A stretch of 64,000 bases of DNA from Achatina immaculata. Lineage: Eukaryota; Mollusca; Gastropoda; Stylommatophora; Achatinidae. Positions 44,712-55,764 of this stretch are shown one piece after another (position 1 is the first letter of the stretch; the number at the start of each line of letters is the position of its first letter). The DNA lies in the NCBI GenBank assembly GCA_009760885.1, contig CM019716.1, positions 8,564,438 through 8,628,437 of the forward strand, given 5' to 3'. A model generated the notes under the pieces. The model was not told where the DNA came from. It ran no database searches and saw only the letters and a program-made list of their open reading frames with translations. Position numbers and translations under genes: made by a program.

Positions 44712-45840
44712 GTCTCTCTCAGTAGTGTTCTCTTTAGAGTTTCATATGGTTGTCTTTTTCTTTGACCTGTTGTGTCCCATTTGATAGCTTGTTTTGGGAT
44801 TCACTGATTGTTTATTCTCATCATGTGACTGATATTTGTCCATCTCCTTTTTTTTGATCACTGATGAGACAGATTGTTACATACTCTTCTTTCTTATCTC
44901 TGTGCAATTTGTACCCCCTGCTACTCATAATATTTTCTTTAGATATTTGTTTTCAGATACATCTAATTTGTTTTCTATTTCTTTAGTTGCTTTCCAGCTT
45001 TTGCATGTATAAATAAGGGTAGATATTACATTTGAGTTGATTAGTCTTCATTTTTTTTCCATGCTTATAATGTTTGATTGCCATATTTTCTTAAGATTTT
45101 TAAATGCTGATGCTGCCTTTGCAGTTCTAACTTCTGTCCTGGTGTCACCATCCTGGTCTATATAGCTGCCAAGGTGTGCAAATTGCTTTACTTCTTCAAT
45201 AGCTGTTCCTTCTAAGTATATTTTTCCTTCTTGAGTAATGGGAAATTTCATTATTTTCATTTTGTCCTTGTTAATTTTACTAGCCACTGAAGTCAGGCTG
45301 TCTGTTTTTTCTTGCATGAAATTCACATTGTCACTGATAAAAGCTATGTTGCCTGCAAAATCAAGGTCCTCCCTCTAGTTGAGTCCCATGTACTCAATTA
45401 ATGCTATTTCAACCATGCAGCATTTTTTTCATTATGAAGTCTCTGGCAATTCTAAAAAGCAAGGGAGATGGCATACATCCTTGTTTTATGCACATTTCAA
45501 TCTGAAACCATTTGGTTATTCCCTGCACAAACATAACCATCCTACAGATCTTTAATGATGTTGATGATTTTAGATCATATTCCATATAGCCTTAAAATGC
45601 TCCACATTGAATCTCTGTGTATGCTGTCGAATACCCTTTTAAAGTCCTTGGAAGTTTAGGAGTAACTGTTTTTGCTTTTTAGTATGTTCTTCATGTATTA
45701 TTCTTTGAGTAAAGACCGTTTCAAAGCAGCCTATCCATTTTTGAGATCTGCTTGTTCTTCTTTGCATTGTAATATCCACCACATCTTTGTTTCTATTTAG
45801 AATGATTTTGCAAAATACTTGAGTCAACTGATATTAGATG
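44712..45840 (-). mobile_element. family C LINE, copy C4
   Basis: Minus strand: RT motif A region near 45650 (weak), SVASKINKDKMKIMKFPIT, FAHLGSYIDQDGDTRTEV and the 3'-terminal LKRT-like segment at 44715-44800. The 3' end is cut at the virus-like element border. A 5' piece encodes TQVFCKIILNRNKDVV (45780-45827). Heavily frameshifted. Confidence 0.85.
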
Positions 45841-46035
45841 ATTTTAAAAAAAAAGTAAGGACAGCACTATTCGTTAATGAGCACACAGTTGTAACCTTTC
45901 AGTTTATGTCTTATTTATACAGAAACATTCAGGATGAAGAAATAGAACAAGAAGAGAAAATATAAATTCACATTTATTATACATCTATTTTAAATAGTGT
46001 AAATTTACATGTATGATATACTGCAGTGACTTTGT

Positions 46036-46735
46036 GTCATCATCATCATCATCATCAGGTGCCGTGCCGACTGGCGTTGGCTATTATGCTTCTCCAGAGT
46101 ACCCGATCCTTCATGCAGGCCATCAGTTCAGTTGGTGATCTCCTCTCACACCATCCCGTCAGACTGTCCAGTATCATTTCTCTTGGTCTTCCTCTTGATC
46201 TTCTTCCTTCCATTTTTCCTGTTGTTATAATATTTTCAATGCCCCCTCTTCTCATTGCATGTCCTATGAAAGTACATTGTCTCTCTCTTATCTTTCTGAC
46301 AAGGTTTTTTTGTCTCTCCAGCTCTTCTCATACATTCTTCATTAGTTATTTTTGCTGTCCAGGGGATTCGCAACATTCTTCTAATAAACCACATTTCTGC
46401 TGCTTCCAATGATTTTTGTGCAGACTTGCCTATTGTCCATGATTCACTTCCATATAACAAGATAGGTTCAATATAGCATTTTAGGACTTGTTTTCTAACA
46501 TTCATTAATAAAGATGTGTTAGCTAATATGTTTCTCATTCTCTGAAATGCAGTCTTTGCTTGACCTATTCTGTTCCTAATTTCCGTTCTGCATTTCCCAT
46601 CTGAAGTTATTGCTGCTCCAAGGTATTTGAATTTCTGCACCTGCTTTAGAATGGTTCCATTTAATTTAATACTGCATGCTGGTGGATTCTGTTTCTTAGA
46701 TATAACCATAGTCTCTGTCTTTTTTATTCTGAATA
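46036..46735 (-). mobile_element. family E RTE-like LINE, copy E4
   Basis: The longest family E copy, with an (ATG)n tail at 46038-46059. A 157-codon frame (46236-46709) encodes VQKFKYLGAAITSDGK, IEPILLYGSESWTIGKS and MLRIPWTAKITNEE, and the terminal frame (46055-46255) the RGRPREMILDSLTG block. These are the RTE-type C-terminal landmarks (YLG..I-SDG, YG-E-WT, RI-WT-K-TN-E). 5'-truncated after RT motif C. Confidence 0.92.
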
Positions 46736-46739
46736 AGCA

Positions 46740-47075
46740 TAATTGTTCAGTGGTTTCCCGTTGCCTTCTGTTGGTTTGTGTACGGACTCTCCGCTAGCCT
46801 TTGGACTCCCTGTCCTACCCTCAAGGCAGCGGGAGCGAGAGGTTTTAAGGCGCCTCTGACCCGCCTGGTATTCCCTTCACTGAGCACCTGAGGCACTTTA
46901 TAGGAGTAGTAGAGCCACCTACTACCCCACCTCGATCTCTGAGTCTACCGCTAGTTGGTCCGCGCCTGCTTATTTGGACAACTCCTTATTCACAGGGATC
47001 CTCCATATCTGGAGGACTTTCACCATCCGCCACCTGTGACGCGCTGGGTTGGGGATGGTCGCCCCAGCTTTACCC
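46740..47075 (+). repeat. interspersed repeat Z, copy 1
   Basis: GC-richer than its surroundings. Starts CAGTGGTTTCCCGTTGCCTT and includes GCACTTTATAGGAGTAGT and ATATCTGGAGGACTTTCACC. Second copy at 55512-55735, which lacks the segment around 46940-47000. Non-coding; class unknown (possibly SINE). Confidence 0.8.
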
Positions 47076-47149
47076 AGTGTTTTTGTGTATATCTAATTAT
47101 ATCAGTGACTTTGTGTATATCTAATTATTTAGTTTTATATACTTATACC

Positions 47150-48005
47150 AAAAAAATCTGTGCACACCAGCAAGAAGCAGGTGATCTGTACACTAGCAAC
47201 ATTTATTTGGTCTGTATACCAATAACAAGGAAGTGATCCATATGCTAGTAATGTTCATTTGGTCTGTACACAAACAACTAACAACAAACAACAACCAGTT
47301 GGTTTGTGTTCCAATAACAAACAGGTGGCCTATACAATATTTGACTGCTCTGTACACCAGCAATATTCATTTGGTTTGTATCCCAATAACAAACAGGTGG
47401 TCTATACAAGGCGAAGATGGCTGCAAGACATCGTTGATGATCTGCAAATGGATGCATCAGCAGCAGGCCATCTTGCTCACAACCGAGAGGCCTACAGGAG
47501 TGCTGTTAAGGAGGCAAAGTTCCACAAGGGACATGCAAATGAATGAATGAATGGTCTATACAATATTTGGCTGCTCTGTACATCAGCAACATTCATTTGG
47601 TCTGTACATCCAACAACAAGCAGGTGATTTAAATATACCAGCTACATTAATCTGGTCTATGAAAAAACAGCAAGAAGGTGGTTTGAATACACCATATACA
47701 TTAATCTGGTCTATGAAAAAACAGCAAGAAGGTAGTTTAAATACACCAGCTACATTAATCTGGTCTATGAAAAAGCAGCAAGAAGGTGGTTTAAATACAC
47801 CAGCTACATTAATCTGGTCTGTGAACAAACAGCAAGAAGGTGGTTTAAATACACCAGCTACATTAATCTGGTCTGTGAACAAACAGCAAGAAGGTGGTTT
47901 AAATACACCAGCTACATTAATCTGGTCTATGAACAAACAGCAAGAAGGTGGTTTAAATATACCAGCTACATTAATCTGGTCTGTGAACAAACAATAAGCA
48001 GGTGA
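47150..48005. repeat. minisatellite, 54-bp unit in 47630-48000
   Basis: The last part has about 7 close copies of a 54-bp unit (GTGGTTTAAATACACCAGCT + ACATTAATCTGGTCT…AACAGCAAGAAG). The first part (47150-47640) is a diverged form with GTACACCAGCAATATTCATTTGG. Since 54 is divisible by three, both strands show long spurious frames. Confidence 0.95.
47410..47551 (+). mobile_element. family A LINE 3' end, copy A4
   Basis: 142 bp of the extreme 3' end with the (TGAA)n tail, flanked by TGGTCTATACAA at 47398-47409 and 47552-47563. The array continues on both sides. A severely truncated but textbook insertion. Confidence 0.95.
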
Positions 48006-48166
48006 AACTATATACTGACATTATTTGGCTGGTCAAGAGATTATTCTTGAGCTACTAAAACACTGTAAGGGGAGCAAATATATTCTTTTACAATGTCTGT
48101 TGATTATATCTTTTTCAATTTTTTTTAAAAAACGTATAATTTTAGTTCATTTTGTAACTCTTACAG

Positions 48167-48289
48167 ATGTGCAGTGTCTTTTTCATTGCTACTGACAGCT
48201 TAATCAAGTTCTCTGCCTCTGGCATAAAAGGTGCAAGAATTGTGTATTTGCTTCGTAATTTGGGAGCTCCAATTAACATACAGAATGAG
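48167..48289 (+). CDS. ankyrin-repeat gene, exon b
   Basis: Acceptor ACTCTTACAG, 41 whole codons (MCSVFFIATDSLIKFSASGI … IVYLLRNLGAPINIQNE), donor GTCAGT. The C-terminal half is a clear ankyrin ending (VYLLRNLGAPINIQNE: LL--GA-IN). The exon border at N/E followed by NG- in exon c falls exactly between two ankyrin repeats, as often seen. Phase 0 at both ends. Confidence 0.8.
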
Positions 48290-48344
48290 GTCAGTCTGCC
48301 ATATCTAAAAGTATTTAAGTTATAAAGAGGTCTATATGTCTGTG

Positions 48345-48800
48345 CACAAATAGGTGAATCATTACTTTCAAATATTTAATGTTTTTGTGTTCATCACACA
48401 TGTAGATGAATCATTACTTTGAAATGTTTAGTGTTTATATGTTCATCATCATCATCGTCGTCAGCATCATCATCATCATCATCATCGCCTTTCACTCCCT
48501 TGAGAGCATAGGCCACAGATGAATGGTCTCTAGTCATCCATGTTCTTGGAATTATTCTGTGTTTCCTTCCGTGTTTATCTCTTGTCTCTGAGCACTGTCA
48601 TAATTTCTCTTCTCCAAGTAAGTTTAGATCTTCCTCGTTTTCTATTTCTTTGAGGATTCCGTGTCAGTTCCTGTCTGGCTATGCATGTTAATCATACATA
48701 TAGATGAATTGTTACTGCGAAATGTTTGGTATTTGTGTGACTATCACACATATAAGTGAATCATTACTTTGAAGTATTTGGTGTTCATGTGATCACCCCT
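48345..48800. repeat. about 64-bp degenerate tandem repeat, interrupted
   Basis: Units with GAATCATTACTTTGAAAT, TTTGTGTTCATCACACAT and TAGAT occur at 48345-48440 and 48690-48800, split by LINE fragment H. Confidence 0.8.
48443..48684 (-). mobile_element. RTE-like LINE 3' end, family H
   Basis: Minus strand: RQELTRNPQRNRKRGRSKLT then WRREIMTVLRDKR and FICGLCSQGSERR, the usual RTE end (ARQALTW-PQGKRKRGRP-TW…GLCS…), with a (GATGAT)n tail at 48443-48485 that gives CATCATCATC on the plus strand. ATGTTCATCA (48439-48448) and ATGTTAATCA (48685-48694) flank it as a near-perfect target duplication. Confidence 0.85.
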
Positions 48801-49477
48801 TTTTTGTCCTTTTGGAAGAATATTATTCATTAAGCAATGACTTTCTTCATGTTGTAATCAACATTAAATGTAGTCTTATTTTTTAAATGAATATCTTTAA
48901 TCACTGTGGTTATTCTCTTTGGATTTATTGGACTGGCAGGTTTTTTTCTCCTATCTTTATTTAGACAGGCACCAATTCTGTATATTGGAATATAATGAGT
49001 TACATTTTTTCCTCTAAGGTATTTGGCTGTGCACACAGAAAGATCCTGTCATGTGTGAAACTTTATGTGCTGTGCCAAAAATAGGAACATTTGTACTTTT
49101 TGTACTTTGTTTTTCAGTTTCCTTTTGTACTTTGTGCAATGGTCTTATTAAAAATAAACATGATAGCATTAAATGTGTTTGTTTTAATGATTTCTTTGGA
49201 TTTTAGTATTTTTTTCTGTGAGAACCTTAAACTATAGTCTGTAATTTGATCTGCACATCTGCACACAAAATATTTTTTGATAATATACTTGCAGTTGGGT
49301 TGAAAATTTTGTGTACAAAGCAGAAAACCTTAAAGGCATATTGGTTACAGAGGTGGTGAAGTCTGTAGGAGAACAATAAAAACATATGATTAGAATAATG
49401 TGGCAATGGATATTTATCTTAAAGAAGTAGGTTAGATTGTGATTTTTTTTCCTCTCCAATTCATCAACTGTTATAAA

Positions 49478-50600
49478 TACAAGGTCCAGCAATTAAGTAA
49501 TGAGACTAATTACATAAAAATAAAATAAACAACAGTTGATAATATAACCTGTATTTTATTCAGAGTAAGCCCCTTGTGCTTAATACAGTGAGTGGCATGA
49601 TCTAACAAACACTGAAATGACCTCTGCAGTTCTTCTGTTGGTATAGCCCTTAAACTCGATATTTGGATGTCATCAGTATTGTCAAAGAAGCATCCTTTCA
49701 ATCGTAAATTTAATTAGAAAATAATCACAGGGAGACAAATCTGGGGAATAGGGTGGATGGTTGAGAACACACACACTTGTTTTGGGGCCAAAAATTCCTG
49801 TACAACTACCGCCCAGTGAGCCAGTTCATTATCATGAAGAAGGAAAAAACTGTCAGGTGTTGAATACTCGGGTCGGGCTTGGAGAATCCTTTTCAGTAGG
49901 CATTTCCACATATGTACTTAACTAAACTTTGGTGGTGACAGTCACTTTGGCAGTTTGTCCCTCTGGAGTAAATTCTTTGCGAGTAACTCCTTTGCTGTCA
50001 TAGAAGCACACCAACATTGTCTTCACTTTCGACTTTTGAAAATGAAATTTTTGGACTTTTGGTGATGATGATGATTTCCACTTAGCACTTTGGCTTTTAG
50101 TTGTGGGATCATAATGGAAAATCCATGTTTCATCCTCTGCAACAATCAAATTTAAGAAATGTTTATTTCTGTGACATGTTTTGATGATGTCTTTTGCATA
50201 CTCAACAAGCTGATGTTTTTGGTCATAAGACAACAAATGTGGTACAAACTGACAAGCAACTTTTTATTTTTCCCAAATCGTCCACTAAAATTTTACAAAT
50301 GGTCTGTCAGTTAACACCAAATTCATCTGCCATCATCCTCACTGTCAAACAATGATCTTCTTGTATCAGTTCTCTGACTTTTGCAATGAGTTCATCATTG
50401 CGAACAGAAATTGGGCGCCCGTGTCTAGTTGCATTTGTAATCATTTCCACGCCACTTTTTGATTGTGAATACCACCTGAATATCTGTGCATGAGATAAAC
50501 AATTACTGCTTAAACTTTTCTTATCAATTCAACTGCCTCAATGGCACTTTTTATGAGTTTTAAACAGGATTTAGTGTTAGGTTTTTGCTCCATGCTGATT
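49478..50600 (-). mobile_element. mariner transposon, copy 4 (nearly full transposase)
   Basis: Minus-strand transposase from an ATG at 50593 (MEQKPNTKSCLKLIKSAIEA). Best frames: 49922-50236 with IVAEDETWIFHYDP (first Asp) and 49714-49911 with FFLLHDNELAHWAVVVQEF (second Asp); HPPYSPDLSPCDYF (third Asp block) follows in another frame near 49750. One end reads AAGGTCCAGCAATTAAGTAA (49482). The HTH region near 50300-50590 is broken by stops. Confidence 0.88.
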
Positions 50601-50744
50601 ATGTAACAATGCACCTCTGACTAGGTCAGCAAAATGGTGGCTTGTTTGTTGTCTGCTTATTGGGCAGTGCTGAAAAGTTATCAGATTATAGATGAAGGTT
50701 GCCTCTTTGGATTCCTTGCTTTGCTTCATAGATGCCATTTTTGT

Positions 50745-52150
50745 CTCCTTATATCTTATATCCTTCTCATGCCATTAAACGTCACATAGGGCTCACAAGG
50801 TAGTTCACCAGTTTTTCCTGTCTTCAGTGAGTCTTTCAACCTCATCAAGGGATTTTATGGCTATTAATTTGGCCTCGCTTAACAATGTCCTCTTCAGAGT
50901 TTCACGCGGTCTGCCTCTTTTTCTTTGGCCTGTTGTGTTCCATTTCATAGCTTGTTTTGGGATTCTCTAACTGTTTCTTCTCATCACATGACCAACGTAT
51001 GTCCATCTCCTTTTCCTGATCACCTATGAGACTGGTTGTTGTTCAGTCATCTGTCTTATCTCTGCATTGTTCTTGAATTTGTTCCACTTGATGCCGAGTA
51101 TTTTCCTTAAGCATTTGTTTTCAAAAGAGTATAATTTCTTGTCTATTTCTTTAGTTGTTTTCCAGCTTTCACATGCATAATTGAGGGTGGATATTACATT
51201 TGAATTAACGAAGATGGCTGCAAGACATCGTTGATGATCTGGAAATGGATGCAGCAGCAGCAGGCCATCTTGCTCACAACCGAGAGGCCTACAGAAGTGC
51301 TGTTTGGGAGGCAAAGTTCCGCAAGGGACATGCAAAGGAATGAATGAATGAAAGTCTTAACTTGGTTTTTGTGCTTATAACTTTTGAATTCCATATGTTC
51401 TCAAGATTCTTGAAGATAATGCTGCTTTTGCAATTCTGATTCTAACTTCCTTTCTGGTGTCATCATCCTGGTCTGTGTAGCTGCCAAGGTATGCAAATTG
51501 ATTGTCTTCTTCAATATCTGTCCCTTCTACATGTATTTTTCCATTTTGATTAATGGGAAGTTTCATTATTTTTGTTTTGTCCCTGTTAATTTCAAGTCCT
51601 ATTTTGCTAGTCAGTGAAGACAGACTATCTGTTTTTTCTTGCATAGAATTCGCATTGTTACTAATAAGAGTTATGTCATCAGCAAAATCAAAATCTTCTA
51701 GTTGGGTCCCATGTACCCAGTCAATACCTGTGTTACCTGTGCAGCAGTTTTTCATTATGAAGTCTTGCAATTCCAAAAAGCAAAGGAGACAGTATACATC
51801 CTTGTTTCACGCCTGTTTCAATCTGGAACCATTCACTCATCCCTTTTTCTGTTTTGACTGCGCAAACATATTCATTGTAGAAGTCCTTAATGATGTTGAC
51901 AATTTTAGATGGTATTCCATATGGACTTAAAATTCTCCACAATGAATCTCTGTGTATGCTATCAAATGCCTTTTTAAAGTCTATGAAGTTCAGTATTAAT
52001 GGTTTCTGCTTTTCAATATGTTCTTCAAGTATTAGAGTAAAGATCTGGTCAAGACAGCCTCTCCCCTTTTGAAATCCTGCTTGTTCTTCTCTCATTGCCA
52101 TATCCACTATATCTTTTAAATCTATTCAAAATGACCTTGCAAACTACTTT
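50745..52150 (-). mobile_element. family C LINE, copy C5
   Basis: The most complete family C copy. EEQAGFQKGRGCLDQIF, FIDFKKAFDSIHRDSLWRIL (motif A) and GVKQGCILSPLLFGI (motif B) in 51733-52107; LEDFDFADDITLIS (motif C) and FAYLGSYTDQDDDTRKEV in 51375-51776; the terminal CESWKTTKEIDKKLYSFENK region and 3' end at 50745-51207. Interrupted by A5. 5'-truncated at 52150. Confidence 0.93.
51208..51350 (+). mobile_element. family A LINE 3' end, copy A5
   Basis: About 143 bp (same extent as A4) ending in (TGAA)n, inserted in copy C5 on the opposite strand. Uninterrupted family C copies (10545, 17217) read straight through the corresponding site. Confidence 0.92.
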
Positions 52151-52164
52151 TGACACAACTGATA

Positions 52165-52375
52165 TTAAGACTGTGATTTAAAAATGCAGCCTTGAAATAG
52201 CTTAGATCTAGAAATGCAGCCTTGAAATAGCTCAGATCTAAAAATGCAGCCTTGAAATAGCTCAGATCTAAAAAAAATGCAGCCTTGAGATAGCTCAGAT
52301 CTAAAAAAATGCAGCCTTGAAATAGCTCAGATCTAAAAATGCAGCCTTGAAATAGCTCAGATCTAGAAACAGGTC
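52165..52375. repeat. about 29-33-bp tandem repeat, 7 copies
   Basis: Unit AATGCAGCCTTGAAATAGCT + CAGATCTAAA with small A-run length differences. Related looser units continue at 52545-52800. Confidence 0.93.
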
Positions 52376-52384
52376 TGATCTTGA

Positions 52385-52560
52385 AATCAAGGTAGATAGA
52401 GATGTGCAGTTCACTTTTACAAAACGACAGAGGGAGTGAGGAAAATGAGCAGAAACACAACTGGCAGAAAGTAAGAGAACATTTTCATACACCATACACT
52501 TTTATCTACTTTTATTACTAGAACCTGTTTTACTGTAGTTGTCATCTATTTGATCTTGAA
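52385..52560 (-). repeat. interspersed repeat X, copy 3 (partial)
   Basis: Corresponds to the arms of the foldback at 18011-18409, from the GGTAGATAGAG…GTGCAG block through AAAACGACAGAGGGAGTGAG to a partial palindromic mate (CACTTTTATCTACTTTTATT). Lies within the tandem array. Confidence 0.65.
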
Positions 52561-52805
52561 ATCCAGCTTTGGAACAGCTTAGATCTCAAAATGCAGCTTA
52601 GAAACAGCTGTGATCTAAAAATTCACTCCTGAAGCAGCTGTGTTTTAAAAATTCACCCTTCAAACAGCTGTTATCTAAAAGTTCAGCCTTGAAAGACCAG
52701 TAAGTTTGAATTGCAACCTAGAAAGGTTATCTAGAAACACAGCCTAGACAAAGCTGTGATCTAGAAGCACATCCCAGAACAAGCTGTGATCTAGTAACAG
52801 CCTAG

Positions 52806-53130
52806 AAAGTGTAATGAATTCAAGAACAATGCAGAGATAAGGCAGATGAGTGAACAACCTGTCTCACTGGTGATCAGAAAAAGGAGATGGATATATATTG
52901 GTCATGTGATAAGAAACAATTAGAGAATCCCAAAACAAGCTATCAAGTGGAATACAACAGGCTGAAGTAAAAGAGGTCAACTACATGAGACTCTAAAGAG
53001 GACAAAGGCCAAATTAGTAAGCATAAAATCCCTTGATGAGGTTGAAAAGCTGGCCTTAACAAGAAAACTTGGAGAACTACCATGTGAGTCCTATGTGATG
53101 TTTAATGGCATGGGAAAGAGTAAGATTTTT
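52806..53130 (+). mobile_element. family C LINE 3' end, copy C6
   Basis: Matches the last 320 bp of C3 (26480-26815): …AACAATGCAGAGATAA…, the RRWIYIGHVI-like code, and the terminal GTTTAATGGCATGGGAAAGA. 5'-truncated. Confidence 0.88.
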
Positions 53131-53279
53131 CTTGGTTATTTTTACTACCGCTCCTTTTGTCTGTCAGTCCCAAGATGTCATCTGTCATCCATTTATTCTT
53201 GGGGGCTTATTTTTTTTGGTGTGGTGGTAATATCTCCTTAACAGTTTGATGGATGGAATCTCTTTAGCTTTATTCTAAT

Positions 53280-53710
53280 TTTTTCACAGAGTGGATCATG
53301 GTCACTACTGCAGAAGCTTCTGGCATGATTTTTGTCATCAGTAATGCATTCTGGAATCATTTGTTGATTAATAAATAGTCTGTTTGATTAAAAGTCTTTT
53401 TGTCTGGGCTGCACCACGTTGCCAGTCTTTTCGGGGATGTTGTTTAAACCAGGTGTTCCATGCAGTCAGGATTTTTTTTTTTTTGCCCAGTTAATTAATT
53501 TACTACCTCTATCTTTCCTCTCCATAATCACCAATGTCTAAAGTTCTTCCATTACCAACTTTAATATTGAAATCTCCCATCACTGTGATAACTTCATGTG
53601 ACTTCGTGTGTTTCAGGGCTGTCTCTGTGTCATTATAAAATATCTTCAGAACTATCAGCTGTTAGAGCATATACTTGTATAATTTTTATGTTTATTGGTC
53701 ATCCTTTCAG
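53280..53710 (-). mobile_element. RTE-like AP-endonuclease fragment, C-terminal part
   Basis: Minus strand: IKIIQVYALTADSSEDIL, HEVITVMGDFNIKVGNGRTL and a following PDKKTFNQTDYLL-like segment, i.e. the middle of an AP endonuclease. Its N-terminal part is at 55110-55400, on the far side of A6, so A6 landed inside this older LINE. Confidence 0.8.
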
Positions 53711-53711
53711 T

Positions 53712-55050
53712 TCGGGTAATAATGCTTGATCTCATTCATTCATTCCTTTGCATGTCCCTTGCGGAACTTTGCCTCCCAAACAGCACTCCTGTAGGCCTCT
53801 CGGTTGTGAGCAAGATGGCCTGCTGCTGCTGCATCCATTTCCAGATCATCAACGATGTCTTGCAGCCATCTTCGTTTCGGTCTTCCTCTTTTTCTTTTTC
53901 CCATTATGTATCCTTCCAATACGGTCTTCTCTAAATTATCATGACGTTTAATGTGGCCAAAATATTTAAGTTTTCTCTCTTTAATCCTCTTTACTAGCCA
54001 GCCTTCTTCAATATTAAGCTCTTGTAGTATAGATATATTTGTTCTTTTTTGTGTCCACGATATTTGGAGAACTCTTCTATAGCATTTACATTCAAAGGCA
54101 TTTATGTGCTTCTCAGCTGTTTTGTTAAGTGTCCAGGTCTCACAGGCATATGTTGCGATGGGAAAGATGCATGCCCTTAAAAATCTTATTTTTGTGGTTC
54201 TGTCTGCTCCTCTCCACAGATTCTTTATTTGTTTTACTTTCTGAAGAGCAATAGATGTCCTCCTTTTAATTTCCCTCATTGTATCTCCATTATTAGTTAG
54301 TAGTGATCCAAGATATTCAAAACTCTCCACTTCTTTCAGTTTTTCCTCACTGATACATATTTCAGTTGCCTTGTTTGTTTTGTCAGTTGTCATCACTTTA
54401 GTTTTCTTTGCATTAAGATAGAGGTTCTGCTCTTCGCTGTTCTTGCGGACTGACATAATTAGTTTTTCCATTCCTTCTTGTGTTGTGGACAGCAATACTG
54501 TGTCATCAGCATATCTAATCTCTGGTATTTCATAACCTCCAACTGTTATGGCATCGTAATATTCTTTGTCTACATCTTCTCTAACATTCCTCATTATATT
54601 TTCAGTATACAAGTTAAATAAGTAGGGTGACAATATGCACCCCTGACGGACCCCTTGTTTTATGTCAAACCAAGTTGTTGTTTCACCATTTATTCTTACT
54701 GCTGCTTGTTGGTCTAAATACAGCAGTGATGTTAATTGTATCAAATGTGTTGGAAATCCCATTTTTTCCATTATTTCCCAAAGTTTCTGGTGTTGTACAC
54801 AATCAAATGCCTTTGAGTAGTCTATAAAGGATAAATATAGATTCACATTAAACTCCCTGCATTTCTCTATTATTAATCTTAGATTGAATATATGGTCTCT
54901 TGATCCTCTTCCTTGCCTGAAGCCAGCTTGGACCATATTGACTTCTTCTATTTTCTTTCGAAGTCTACCCATTATGATTTTTAACAGAATTTTACTGGCA
55001 TGACTAATCAGGGCAACAGTTCTGTAGTTGGTGCATAAGACTTTCCATGA
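53712..55050 (-). mobile_element. family A LINE, copy A6 (best-preserved RT)
   Basis: Minus strand, tail (TTCA)n at 53733-53745 in plus sense, then an open RT frame up to 54972 and NYRTVALISHASKILLKII upstream in another frame. 5'-truncated near 55050. Nested in an older RTE endonuclease. Confidence 0.92.
53740..54972 (-). CDS. reverse transcriptase, family A (5'-truncated, intact frame)
   Basis: 410 uninterrupted codons. RT: AGFRQGRGSRDHIFNLR (about residue 16), LSFIDYSKAFDCVQHQKLW (motif A, about 45-65), VRQGCILSPYLFNLY (motif B, about 110), IRYADDTVLLSTTQ (motif C, YADD, about 155), VESFEYLGSLLTNNGD. C-terminal region: YACETWTLNKTAEKHI, LKYFGHIKRHDNLEK and KRKRGRPKRRWLQDI. The endonuclease and RT N-terminus are missing, so it cannot mobilise alone although the catalytic core is intact. 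Such frames are often mis-annotated as host proteins. Confidence 0.93.
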   Translation of the reverse strand: MGRLRKKIEEVNMVQAGFRQGRGSRDHIFNLRLIIEKCREFNVNLYLSFIDYSKAFDCVQHQKLWEIMEKMGFPTHLIQLTSLLYLDQQAAVRINGETTTWFDIKQGVRQGCILSPYLFNLYTENIMRNVREDVDKEYYDAITVGGYEIPEIRYADDTVLLSTTQEGMEKLIMSVRKNSEEQNLYLNAKKTKVMTTDKTNKATEICISEEKLKEVESFEYLGSLLTNNGDTMREIKRRTSIALQKVKQIKNLWRGADRTTKIRFLRACIFPIATYACETWTLNKTAEKHINAFECKCYRRVLQISWTQKRTNISILQELNIEEGWLVKRIKERKLKYFGHIKRHDNLEKTVLEGYIMGKRKRGRPKRRWLQDIVDDLEMDAAAAGHLAHNREAYRSAVWEAKFRKGHAKE

Positions 55051-55109
55051 TTGCTGCTTGGGTTTCTTGGTATGTTTCCAGAAGGTAGTTTACCATTGCT
55101 TTCCTTCTG

Positions 55110-55400
55110 GGCAGTGACTGATCTGAGAATTTCAAATATCTCACAACCATCCTTTTTGTTTGCTCATCAAATATTATACCTACTCATTCATGTTTATCAC
55201 CTCCTGAATATATTATTGCATATTTATCAGAATTTATTTTCTCTGCAACTGTCAATTTAACCTCACTCTATGTTGATCTTCATCCTTCCATTTACCTTTT
55301 TTACATTTTCTAATTTTCCAACCTGTAATAGAGTTCTAACATTCCATGTTGCTGTTTTGATCTTTTAAGTTTTGCCACTAGTAGCTTGATGACAATCTGG
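55110..55400 (-). mobile_element. RTE-like AP-endonuclease fragment, N-terminal part
   Basis: Minus strand in shifting frames: TATWNVRTLLQ-like start near 55340, then KINSDKYAIIYSGGDKHEWV and GIIFDEQTKRMVV, the first half of an AP endonuclease. Continuation at 53280-53710. Confidence 0.75.
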
Positions 55401-55511
55401 CCTCATCTGTGGCTCATGAGCTCCCCTACCATGTGAGGGTTTTCCAGAGGGACATCCGTCATTCATGATGAATTTATTACTCTGTATAAGAATAACTATT
55501 CTTGGGAGCTA

Positions 55512-55735
55512 CAACAGTGGTTTCCCATTGCCTTCTGTTGGTTTGTGTGTGGACCCTCTGCTAGCCTTTGGACTCTCTGTCCTACGTGCAAGGCAGTGGG
55601 AGCTGGATGTTTTAAGGCACCTCTTACTCCCCTGATATTCCCATTCACTGAGGACGTGAGGCACTTTATAGGAGTAGTTGTGCCACCTACTACCCGATCT
55701 CACTCTCTGAAACTTGGTCCGTCCATATCTGGAGG
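55512..55735 (+). repeat. interspersed repeat Z, copy 2
   Basis: Homologous to 46740-47075, starting CAGTGGTTTCCCATTGCCTT and ending GGAGGACTTTCACCAT; shorter by an internal deletion. About 80-85% alike by eye. Confidence 0.8.
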
Positions 55736-55764
55736 ACTTTCACCATTTTCTGGCACACATCACA

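Noticed and set aside
47551..47997. Overlapping 148- and 135-codon frames on opposite strands.
   Set aside because: Produced by the 54-bp minisatellite (18 codons per unit).
53740..54972. Uninterrupted 410-codon frame as a host gene.
   Set aside because: It is an RT core with YADD, ends in a LINE tail, and has decayed copies at 1-510 and 4370-5697.
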